Part shown: positions 1 to 5,877 of the stretch, piece after piece
Numbering within the stretch: the first letter of the stretch is position 1
Layout: every line of letters starts with the position of its first letter
Origin: Histophilus somni
GTDB taxonomy: Bacteria > Pseudomonadota > Gammaproteobacteria > Enterobacterales > Pasteurellaceae
DNA length: 61,912 nucleotides
Direction of reading: 5' to 3'
NCBI RefSeq assembly: GCF_014202395.1
Contig: NZ_JACHGQ010000008.1
Coordinates: 1-61,912, forward strand
The notes under the pieces: model-generated
Seen by the model: the letters and a program-made list of their open reading frames with translations, nothing else
What the model was told of the DNA's origin: nothing
Databases searched by the model: none
Position numbers and translations under genes: made by a program

Positions 1-56
1 GGGTAGGACATACCCGAAGCGTCTATGAAGTGAATCTCAATAGAGATCAGCAGTAG
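1..56 (+). pseudogene. tnpB: C-terminal end of IS200/IS605-type TnpB (cut by the window edge)
   Basis: Frame 3 reads VGHTRSVYEVNLNRDQQ and then TAG at 54-56. I recognise this as the tail of a TnpB RNA-guided nuclease/accessory protein of the IS200/IS605 group, because it is followed at once by the typical right-end hairpins of such elements. The rest of the gene lies outside the window, so its integrity cannot be judged. The call rests on the short tail plus the downstream structure. Confidence 0.6.
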
Positions 57-133
57 AAACCCGCCGAGAGTAGCCCACAGCTTGCTGTGGGAGCTAGTAG
101 GAATCCCCTGCCTTTAGGCGGGGAGGATGTCAA
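57..133 (+). mobile_element. Right end of an IS200/IS605-family element with hairpins (candidate omega-RNA 3' end)
   Basis: Two stem-loops follow the tnpB stop. The first is CCCACAGC/GCTGTGGG at 74-91. The second is an imperfect hairpin, CCCC-T-GCC with loop TTTA and GGC-GGGG, at 105-123. The end reads GGATGTCAA at about 125-133, the usual cleavage end of these elements. In the family the RNA guide is read from the flank, here from about 134 onward. Confidence 0.65.
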
Positions 134-246
134 TATGGAGAAGATGAGACGGAAGTGGAATAATTTTTTATTTTGGCAGCAGAAATAAATACCTAAAAAC
201 GATGAGTATGGTATTTTATATTAAAATGATATGGTGAGGAGGAATA

Positions 247-1176
247 ATGAAAATTTATAAACTAAGCATAAATACCCAAAAAGAATATCACATAGGAAAT
301 AGTTCTGAACAGTTTGAAATGCTTACACAACGAAAATCTCCCTATTATCAACATAATCCAAAAGGTATATTAACCGCTTATGCTATTTGTCCCGGTTGTA
401 ATAACCCGATAGAACTTATCGGCATGATTAGACAACCAAAAGACAAGAGGCGATATGGAAAACATTGTGGTTATAACGTCATGGGGTTGGCAGTGAATAA
501 TGTGGAAGATTATCACTGTTGCAAATATAGAGCCAGACAGAATTATGTTCGTACACAGCGAAGGAATGTAGCCTCTCCTTTGGCCATTCAAATTCTTAAC
601 CAACTAAAAGCACAATTCGATCGGATAATTTATCTGCTAAAGGTGACAACAGGTATCCAAATTACACCTAACTTAGCAGAAAAAATGTTAATCACTTATC
701 TTTCCAGTAGAGGTCAATATTATACGGGAGCAGACTTGCGAAATACGCCTTGGATTTTTGCTTATCTCAGTAACAGCCAATCTTTGTATCAGCAGCGTAT
801 TTCAAAAAAATATGGAAAATCACCTGAATTAATTGGTGCCTTAAAACAGAGTAAAGATATCGAAATTATTGAAAATGAATCTAGCTATACCATTACAAAC
901 AAACCAAATAAGTTTACAACCATCGCATTTTGTTTTCATTCACATAAAGTTATCGCAAAAGAAAATGGGGAGATTATTGAAAAAATGACTTACTCAATTT
1001 CTGAAGAAAAAGATAAATTTGACTTTAATGATCCGAAAAATCCTCTAAACAATGTATTGTGGACAACAGAAATCCAATTCGACTATGACTTCTACCAAAA
1101 ATTGATTTTTTCAAGAAAAAATGAGGATAAACGACAGCATAACTACTTAGCTATCGCCAATAAACTTATTGAGTAA
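247..1176 (+). CDS. Conserved hypothetical protein with CPxC zinc motif, module copy 1 (309 aa)
   Basis: I do not know its function. It starts at ATG after GAGGAGGAATA, a strong ribosome site. Near residues 47-51 it has AICPGC and, about 40 residues later, a DYHCC pair, which together could bind one zinc. A central stretch reads FDRIIYLLKVTTGIQI. The protein at 9548-10444 is a clear paralogue: it shares AICPxC, YGKH, a DY-x-C pair and the FDRxIYL stretch. In both places the gene runs head-on into a small partner gene, so the two form a repeated convergent module carried by the ICE. Confidence 0.75.
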   Translation: MKIYKLSINTQKEYHIGNSSEQFEMLTQRKSPYYQHNPKGILTAYAICPGCNNPIELIGMIRQPKDKRRYGKHCGYNVMGLAVNNVEDYHCCKYRARQNYVRTQRRNVASPLAIQILNQLKAQFDRIIYLLKVTTGIQITPNLAEKMLITYLSSRGQYYTGADLRNTPWIFAYLSNSQSLYQQRISKKYGKSPELIGALKQSKDIEIIENESSYTITNKPNKFTTIAFCFHSHKVIAKENGEIIEKMTYSISEEKDKFDFNDPKNPLNNVLWTTEIQFDYDFYQKLIFSRKNEDKRQHNYLAIANKLIE

Positions 1177-1194
1177 TAAAAAGCGATGATCGGC

Positions 1195-1641
1195 TTAGTG
1201 TTGATACCAATAGTCAAAATCTGCATAACGCCCCGATAATCTTAACCAAAAATTTATGGGTAGCGTGGGAATTTCCCCCCTAATTTCTAATTTTTTGAGG
1301 GTATCCAAAAACAGGGTAATAGGAAACGTAAAACGGGAAACCGTTTTTTGAGGGGAAACTGAGGTTAGATCAAAGTATTTTTTCTGTATCAGAAAAGCAA
1401 AATTTTCATCACAATAATTGCATTGAAAGGTGATATGATGAGTAGGATCAATACGTGCATACCAAGGTGAATAGAGGTAAGGTTGATGTGGAGAGGACTC
1501 AATAGCACAAACAACTTGTTTAATCCATTGGTCAGGAATATTAGGGGTAAATCCTTTATCTTTTAACCAAATGAGGCTTTCTATCATCTCTTTTAAAGAT
1601 AAACTAAATAAGTCATCGTGATGACGAAACAAAATTTCCAC
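1195..1641 (-). CDS. Small partner of the convergent module, copy 1 (148 aa)
   Basis: Unknown function. I chose the GTG at 1641 because GAGGAG lies 8-9 bases upstream; a longer reading from TTG at 1704 lacks such a site. The core LFSLSLKEMIESLIWL with downstream IPDQWIKQV matches HFSLSLSTLLECLKF and IHETWWDEI of the gene at 9300-9551, so the two are paralogues. The gene converges on the CPxC gene with an 18-base gap. The C-terminal half has CNYCDENF and is absent from the shorter copy. Confidence 0.65.
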   Translation of the reverse strand: MEILFRHHDDLFSLSLKEMIESLIWLKDKGFTPNIPDQWIKQVVCAIESSPHQPYLYSPWYARIDPTHHITFQCNYCDENFAFLIQKKYFDLTSVSPQKTVSRFTFPITLFLDTLKKLEIRGEIPTLPINFWLRLSGRYADFDYWYQH

Positions 1642-1774
1642 GGTAGTGCTCCTCAATAACGGTGATAACAATCTTTTACTATACGGGAGAATTTTGTTAA
1701 ACAAATCAGAAATTCATTTTTGCCAATAGTTAAAATAAGAGAAATAACAAAAAGCACTCAAAAATGACGATAAA

Positions 1775-1803
1775 AAACCCGTTTATTACATAATAAACGG
1801 GTG
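1775..1803. terminator. Inverted repeat, likely terminator
   Basis: ACCCGTTTATT and AATAAACGGGT form an 11-bp stem with a short loop, with an A-run on the left and so a T-run on the minus strand. It lies downstream of the gene at 1859-2191 and fits its transcript end. Confidence 0.6.
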
Positions 1804-1858
1804 AGTGAGTTAATTAATTTTACTTACTAGTACGATGAACATTCACCATACTTGGACG

Positions 1859-2191
1859 TTAATGTAATGTGGATTTGATTTCTTCCACTTTTGCCATAAA
1901 CTCATCAAGCGTGTTAATTGCTTCGCCGTTAATGCAAAAATGACTATCCAATCCATTTACAAAGGTGAATACCTTAACTCTCTCATCGCTCTCCTCTAAC
2001 CCAATGTGTTCAAAGAATAGACTTTCGACCCGTCCGATAACGAGGCTTTGGTAAATGTTACCAAAGTGAGGGATTTCTTTAAAACTTCGAGCAACCTCCC
2101 AAACCTCACTATCTTCAATCGTGGCATTAAAATGATAAAGAATGTCCTCCCAATCTGCTAAATTTTGGCTAACATTGTTATCGTAGTACAT
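1859..2191 (-). CDS. ICE hypothetical protein (110 aa)
   Basis: An acidic, soluble-looking protein that I do not recognise. Translation starts MYYDNNVSQNLADWEDIL, with AGGAG nine bases upstream of ATG. There is no signal peptide or membrane segment. Its leader carries a strong nested hairpin (2228-2257) shared in style with three neighbours, so it is probably expressed and controlled together with the small ICE genes to its right. Confidence 0.65.
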   Translation of the reverse strand: MYYDNNVSQNLADWEDILYHFNATIEDSEVWEVARSFKEIPHFGNIYQSLVIGRVESLFFEHIGLEESDERVKVFTFVNGLDSHFCINGEAINTLDEFMAKVEEIKSTLH

Positions 2192-2227
2192 ATTTGTTTC
2201 TCCTAGTAATCAATCAGAGAGAAACAC

Positions 2228-2287
2228 ACCCTAAAGGGAAGTATTTCCCTCTAGGGTTAAGATGGTGTACAAGGGGAAATATTCCCC
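2228..2287 (-). promoter_or_regulatory. Leader hairpins upstream of the 110-aa gene
   Basis: On the minus strand ACCCTAGAGGGAA and TTCCCTTTAGGGT pair over 13 positions around a four-base loop, just upstream of the ribosome site. A second palindrome, GGGGAAATATTCCCC, lies at 2273-2287. Similar GGGAA/TTCCC hairpins precede the genes ending at 2561, 4309 and 4651, which points to a shared control element. Confidence 0.6.
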
Positions 2288-2405
2288 TATGGGTATAAAA
2301 TGAAATCGACCTATTCAAACATAGTCAGATTTAATGTGAAAAGTTAATGGGGTTTGGCTTGTTTATCTGCTTTCACGTTTTTTCCGGAAATCAGATCCCA
2401 ATTTG
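2270..2405. repeat. Direct repeat, copy A (partner at about 3243-3385)
   Basis: Both segments share CTATTCAAACATAG and TTTAATGTGAAAAGTTAA, then TTGGCTTGTTTAT and GCTTTCACGTTTTTT, with a few substitutions. Copy A contains the end of the 46-aa gene plus a hairpin leader; copy B has only a broken remnant of the gene. This looks like a local duplication. Confidence 0.75.
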
Positions 2406-2484
2406 CCCAATATACCAAAGCGGTAAAAGTGCCTGCTGCTAGGACTAAAACACTTGACACCCTAATAACCACCAGTTCATACAA
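2344..2484 (-). CDS. Small single-pass membrane protein (46 aa)
   Basis: TTG start with GGAGG directly upstream. The product has one hydrophobic span (VSSVLVLAAGTFTALVYWA) followed by a charged tail with KNVKADKQAK. Its function is unknown. The 3' part lies in a segment repeated at 3243-3385, where a truncated copy of the tail remains. It is below usual ORF size limits, so the call rests on the ribosome site and the membrane-span composition. Confidence 0.45.
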   Translation of the reverse strand: MYELVVIRVSSVLVLAAGTFTALVYWANWDLISGKNVKADKQAKPH

Positions 2485-2560
2485 GCCTCCTTAACAACGT
2501 TGCTTCGTGGTGCGTAAAGTGCGGTGCTATTGCAACACACTTTTTAGATTTTTAGATAAA

Positions 2561-3208
2561 TTAAGCCCAAAGTAATGTCGCTAACTCCACTTTTTTTGCC
2601 AATTCATTGACTTTTTTCTTGGCATAAGTGAGTGAAGAGCGACACAGACGTTTATCCGGATTATCCTTCAAATCTTGATGGTTTTCCTTGGCTTTCGCCA
2701 ATTCAAACTGAAAATATGCAAGACTTTCCGGCATAGATAAATCGATGACTTCTGAACGCTCCAGCCAATAAGGGATTTTGTCCTCATATTGCTCGGCTTT
2801 TCGCATTTCTTCGACGGCTTTATCCATACGTCCGGCATTGCGTTCAATTAAAGCACGGTGTCGTCTTTCGCTATGATGTCCTACTTTAATAGGTTCACCT
2901 AAGCGTAAAAACTCACGTCCTTCATTTGCTGCTTCACAATACTTTTCGCTACGCGTTTGTGCATTATCTGCCACCGTTTGATAATGTGCTGCTTTTTTAA
3001 GTGCATATGTCTGATGATTTACGCCATCGCAACGCACGAAAGAATAAAAATAGAAGTCATCTTGTTGCTTCACAAGGTTGTAGATTTCTACTTCCGTTTC
3101 TTTCCCATATTTACTGGTTAGTGTGACAATATCCCCTCGTTGATGAGGTTCGGGACATTTCGCCAAAAATACGTTTGGGACAAATTTTGCATAAGTATTA
3201 AGTGACAT
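2561..3208 (-). CDS. DUF3560 domain protein (215 aa)
   Basis: I place the start at MSLNTYAKFV because AGGAGA precedes this ATG; an upstream in-frame extension lies in the leader. The C-terminal half carries the DUF3560 signature GHHSERRHRALIERN, followed by coiled, charged helices. The family is common on plasmids and ICEs and has no settled biochemical role. The N-terminal part (RGDIVTLTSKYGKETEVEIY) looks like a small beta-barrel. A hairpin leader lies directly upstream. Confidence 0.8.
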   Translation of the reverse strand: MSLNTYAKFVPNVFLAKCPEPHQRGDIVTLTSKYGKETEVEIYNLVKQQDDFYFYSFVRCDGVNHQTYALKKAAHYQTVADNAQTRSEKYCEAANEGREFLRLGEPIKVGHHSERRHRALIERNAGRMDKAVEEMRKAEQYEDKIPYWLERSEVIDLSMPESLAYFQFELAKAKENHQDLKDNPDKRLCRSSLTYAKKKVNELAKKVELATLLWA

Positions 3209-3224
3209 AAGATATTCTCCTAAT

Positions 3225-3280
3225 AAAACGGGGGAATATCTGCCCCACAAGGGAAAATATTCCCCAATGGGTATAAATTG
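3225..3280 (-). promoter_or_regulatory. GGGAA/TTCCC leader hairpin of the DUF3560 gene
   Basis: On the minus strand GGGGAATATTTTCCC and GGGGCAGATATTCCCC precede the AGGAG ribosome site. They can fold into alternative stems of the same style as the leaders at 2228-2287, 4540-4590 and 5150-5205. Confidence 0.5.
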
Positions 3281-3385
3281 AAATCTACCTATTCAAACAT
3301 AGGCAGATTTAATGTGAAAAGTTAACGGGGTTGGCTTGTTTATCCGCTTTCACGTTTTTTCTGGAAATCAGCTCCCAATTTTAAC
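3243..3385. repeat. Direct repeat, copy B
   Basis: Degenerate second copy of the segment at about 2270-2405. It contains the leader of the DUF3560 gene and a decayed tail of the 46-aa membrane gene. Confidence 0.75.
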
Positions 3386-3434
3386 GATGCTGATTGGTAT
3401 CTTGGATGTTAATGAATAAATTTCATTAAGCCCA

Positions 3435-3695
3435 TCAATACCCCCCCCCCACGCCTGCCAAAATAAACCCTGCCATTTTATACATCGCAGAAGTTAATCT
3501 GACTTCAAGTTGGGACATTTCTTGTCTTAGCTCCAATTTCAATTCCTTCAAATCGTCTTTTGTTACTAAGGGGGAAACAGTTTGTCCTAATGCATCATCT
3601 AAAGCATCAGCTAAGGCTTCTGCCATTTCAGAAGATTGATTTGCTTCTTGTAATTTTTTTACAAAACGCAATTTGTCAAAACGAATTTGGGACAT
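3435..3695 (-). CDS. DUF1640-like coiled-coil protein, C-terminus cut short by a G10 tract
   Basis: The product begins MSQIRFDKLRFVKKLQEA, followed by ALADALDDAL and VTKDDLKELKLELRQEM: a coiled coil like the DUF1640/CCDC90 family. A hydrophobic tail starts (MAGFILAGVG) but hits ten Gs and stops at once (GGGY). With eight or eleven Gs the frame would continue GGVLMGLMKFIH, completing a membrane anchor. So either the tract switches anchored and unanchored forms or its length is mis-called. A start at 3719 is also possible. Confidence 0.65.
   Translation of the reverse strand: MSQIRFDKLRFVKKLQEANQSSEMAEALADALDDALGQTVSPLVTKDDLKELKLELRQEMSQLEVRLTSAMYKMAGFILAGVGGGY
3441..3450. repeat. Homopolymer C10/G10 tract inside a gene
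   Basis: Exactly ten Cs on the plus strand, so G10 in the sense of the DUF1640-like gene, at the point where its C-terminal membrane segment would begin. G tracts of this length slip readily in Pasteurellaceae, and changing the length by one or two switches the reading frame. Confidence 0.8.
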
Positions 3696-3793
3696 TGGAA
3701 TCTCCATAGTCATCTCCATTTAGTGTAAAGAAGTATAAGGGAATTTAGGTAAAAAACAAAATGTTGGATAATTTATCATCTGATAAACGAAAG

Positions 3794-4210
3794 CTAATCA
3801 TCACGATAAATATCACCTGAAACCGTATTGACCGCTCCCTGTATCCGTTGTGCTTGTACATCACCATTCACGGTTTTAACATTACCTGACACATCACCGT
3901 ATATCGACACATCACCGTATATCGACACATCACCACTGACCATTTCAATACATTCGACATTACCTGTTATCGCAATATCGACGAAATTGCTCGCATCAAT
4001 GTAATTCACATTGCCAAAGACTTCGATGTGTAAAATGGGTGCCTTTTCAAGCACAACCACCTGACCATCAATGGTAAGCTGTGGTGCTTGAATTGACACT
4101 TGTCCATTCTCTACTGAGATAGTTTGTGATGAGACAACCATATTTTTCACATTGTTGTGAGAAATCTGAGTGAAAACAGGTTTTCCATTAATATAAATAC
4201 CTTGTTTCAT
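3794..4210 (-). CDS. Repetitive beta-solenoid-like ICE protein (138 aa)
   Basis: The start MKQGIYINGKPVF follows AGGAGA. The C-terminal half is a run of short strands ending in Gly-Asp-Val (GDVSIYGDVSIYGDVSGNV, then GDVQAQ and GDIYRDD), as expected for a stacked beta-helix like that in bactofilin-like proteins. Two perfect 18-bp tandem copies encode GDVSIY, so the solenoid can lengthen by whole rungs without a frame change. No signal peptide. The function is unknown; I infer a structural or polymerising role from the repeats alone. Confidence 0.6.
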   Translation of the reverse strand: MKQGIYINGKPVFTQISHNNVKNMVVSSQTISVENGQVSIQAPQLTIDGQVVVLEKAPILHIEVFGNVNYIDASNFVDIAITGNVECIEMVSGDVSIYGDVSIYGDVSGNVKTVNGDVQAQRIQGAVNTVSGDIYRDD

Positions 4211-4308
4211 TGTATTCTCCTGCTAAAAAGAAAATGAAGATAAAGAAAAAGACTAACAAGCGTGCCAGTCTCTCCGTTGAGTGTAATGATTAAGCTTTTG
4301 GTGTTCTA

Positions 4309-4527
4309 CTAATGTAGCAATATCGCAAGAATATTGAGAAGCAACCCCAATAGCCAAAAGGTAATACCGACAGTGAAGAGTACGAAAGCCTCTATTTCAT
4401 CAATATTATCTTTAGCTAAGACAAAACCAATTAATCCAACACCGGCGATGGTGCCCATTTTACGAAAATCCTCCGCAATATATTGCAACGTTTTCGCTGG
4501 AATTTTGTTAAAAAATTTGTGAATCAT
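4309..4527 (-). CDS. Small two-span membrane protein (72 aa)
   Basis: I choose the ATG at 4527 (MIHKFFNKI) because AGGTGG lies eight bases upstream. Two hydrophobic stretches follow (TIAGVGLIGFVLA and EAFVLFTVGITFWLLGLLL), making a hairpin membrane protein. Function unknown; it sits in the run of small ICE genes with hairpin leaders. Confidence 0.6.
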   Translation of the reverse strand: MIHKFFNKIPAKTLQYIAEDFRKMGTIAGVGLIGFVLAKDNIDEIEAFVLFTVGITFWLLGLLLNILAILLH

Positions 4528-4539
4528 ATTGTTCACCAC

Positions 4540-4590
4540 CTTTCATAAAATTAAGGGAATGACACCATAAAGAATATCATTCCCTATGCG
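4540..4590 (-). promoter_or_regulatory. AGGGAATGA/TCATTCCCT leader hairpin
   Basis: AGGGAATGA and TCATTCCCT pair around a loop of about 14 bases, just before the ribosome site of the 72-aa membrane gene. Same GGGAA/TTCCC theme as the other three leaders. Confidence 0.5.
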
Positions 4591-4650
4591 GGGTAAGTGA
4601 ATAAAAGACTGATAATCAACGGTCGTGCTTGTGCATCATCAGTGTAATGA

Positions 4651-5115
4651 TTAAGCTTTTGGTGTTGCTAATTCTACATCGGCATTTTCAACATTTTCTG
4701 TCTTTGCTTCAGTAGGATTAGGATATTTGAGTTCACCATCAATTTTAATCATTTTGATATTGATCAAGCGACCTTTCAATGCTACACCTGTATCGCCTTT
4801 CTTGTGATTTTTACCCTCTTTTTGATAGGTAAAAGTATCAAACCAAAGGTCTGACATTACAAATGCGATCAGGACTTTTTTGTTAGCATTCACGGCATCT
4901 TGACAACGTTTAACCAGATTTTCCGTATCTTTCCCAACAACATTACAGTTGAAAAAACGGTATTCAGGCTGAGAAGACTCTCCTACTAATGCAGCAATAT
5001 CGCAAGAATAGAAAGGTGTTCCTTTTTTCGGCTCAACTAAACGGATATTGTTTAAATAACCTAAGCCGGTTGTGTGAAGGTTAAAAAAGTTTTTTTGTGC
5101 TGATGAGTTAGACAT
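4651..5115 (-). CDS. DUF3577 (STY4534-type) ICE protein (154 aa)
   Basis: The start MSNSSAQKNFFNLHTTGLGY follows AGGAGAAACGTT. The sequence matches the STY4534/DUF3577 family found beside topB and ssb in this ICE class: FFNLHTTGLGYLN, YSCDIAALVG, RFFNCNVVG. The fold is OB-like and the protein is thought to help element DNA processing, though its function is not proven. About 760 bases separate it from topB. Its leader has a nested hairpin. Confidence 0.85.
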   Translation of the reverse strand: MSNSSAQKNFFNLHTTGLGYLNNIRLVEPKKGTPFYSCDIAALVGESSQPEYRFFNCNVVGKDTENLVKRCQDAVNANKKVLIAFVMSDLWFDTFTYQKEGKNHKKGDTGVALKGRLINIKMIKIDGELKYPNPTEAKTENVENADVELATPKA

Positions 5116-5149
5116 AACGTTTCTCCTAAAGTAAAAATAAAAAAAGCGG

Positions 5150-5205
5150 AGAAACATCCTTACCCAATACGGGAAAAATGTTTCCCGCCAGGGTTAAACA
5201 GATGA
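5150..5205 (-). promoter_or_regulatory. Nested GGGAAA/TTTCCC leader hairpin of the DUF3577 gene
   Basis: On the minus strand ACCC-TGG-CGGGAAA and TTTCCCG-TAT-TGGGT pair around CATT, followed by a T-rich stretch and the AGGAG site. Fourth member of the leader hairpin set. Confidence 0.55.
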
Positions 5206-5221
5206 GACAGCATTCCTGTTT

Positions 5222-5262
5222 TTCACAGAGTCATCTTTTCAGAATGCTGATGACATTTCGGC
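5222..5262. ncRNA. Twin structured RNA motif, copy A (candidate)
   Basis: TCACAGA, then stem GTCATC (5230-5235), loop with CAGAATGCT, stem GATGAC (5249-5254), then ATTTCGGC. Copy B (5784-5822) keeps the flanks and loop but replaces both stem arms, which is covariation. The strand is not known. No gene occupies this stretch. Confidence 0.4.
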
Positions 5263-5448
5263 TGATGTTAACACAACTACCACAGCGGGCTAGTCCGTTG
5301 CTCTTTCAAGTGTTTGGCAACTTTTAAGGGCTACAAAGTAGCGACTTAATGTCTCCATTTAACCGCAAATACACCGCACTTTCCTAGCAAAAATTAAAAA
5401 GACAAATAAAATAATTTTTTCCTAACTAAAAGCAAATAAGCCATTGAT

Positions 5449-5480
5449 GACACATTTCATCAATGGCTTATTTACCTTTT
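5449..5480. terminator. Perfect inverted repeat, likely terminator
   Basis: AAGCCATTGATGA and TCATCAATGGCTT flank a six-base loop, with ATTT following on the plus strand and A/T-rich DNA on both sides. It lies between topB and the DUF3577 gene. Confidence 0.55.
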
Positions 5481-5690
5481 AAGATGAAAAACTGAAAAAA
5501 GATTGTGAAAAATTGACCAATATAAACGGATTTTTGAAATCATCCCATCTTCGTTACAATGTTTGATTTCTTATCTCATCTACCTGATTACATTGTGGTC
5601 TTTAATCAGTATAACGGAGGCATCTCAATCGATACAAAGGGCACCCAATTTTTCACCAGTGGGCTCTGGCAGGGATAAAGAAGCAACGCA

Positions 5691-5738
5691 TTGCTAAGTC
5701 GTGATAACACTTAATAAAATGTTATCACAACTTAGCAA
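5691..5738. repeat. Long inverted repeat, 19-bp arms
   Basis: TTGCTAAGTCGTGATAACA and TGTTATCACAACTTAGCAA pair with one mismatch around about ten bases. No T-tract follows directly. It could be an operator, an attachment-type site or an RNA hairpin. It sits 3' of topB. Confidence 0.6.
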
Positions 5739-5783
5739 TCACGCCATTGTCGATAAAAAGATGAAAAACACACGCTCCCGGTA

Positions 5784-5822
5784 TCACAGAACCCTCTTCC
5801 AGAGTGCTAAGGGTATTTCGGC
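5784..5822. ncRNA. Twin structured RNA motif, copy B (candidate)
   Basis: TCACAGA, stem ACCCT (5791-5795), loop with CAGAGTGCT, stem AGGGT (5810-5814), then ATTTCGGC. See copy A at 5222-5262. Confidence 0.4.
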
Positions 5823-5877
5823 ACAACATTGATAACTGACAATGTTAAAATGGTTTATTTTCGGTGCTCATACTACC

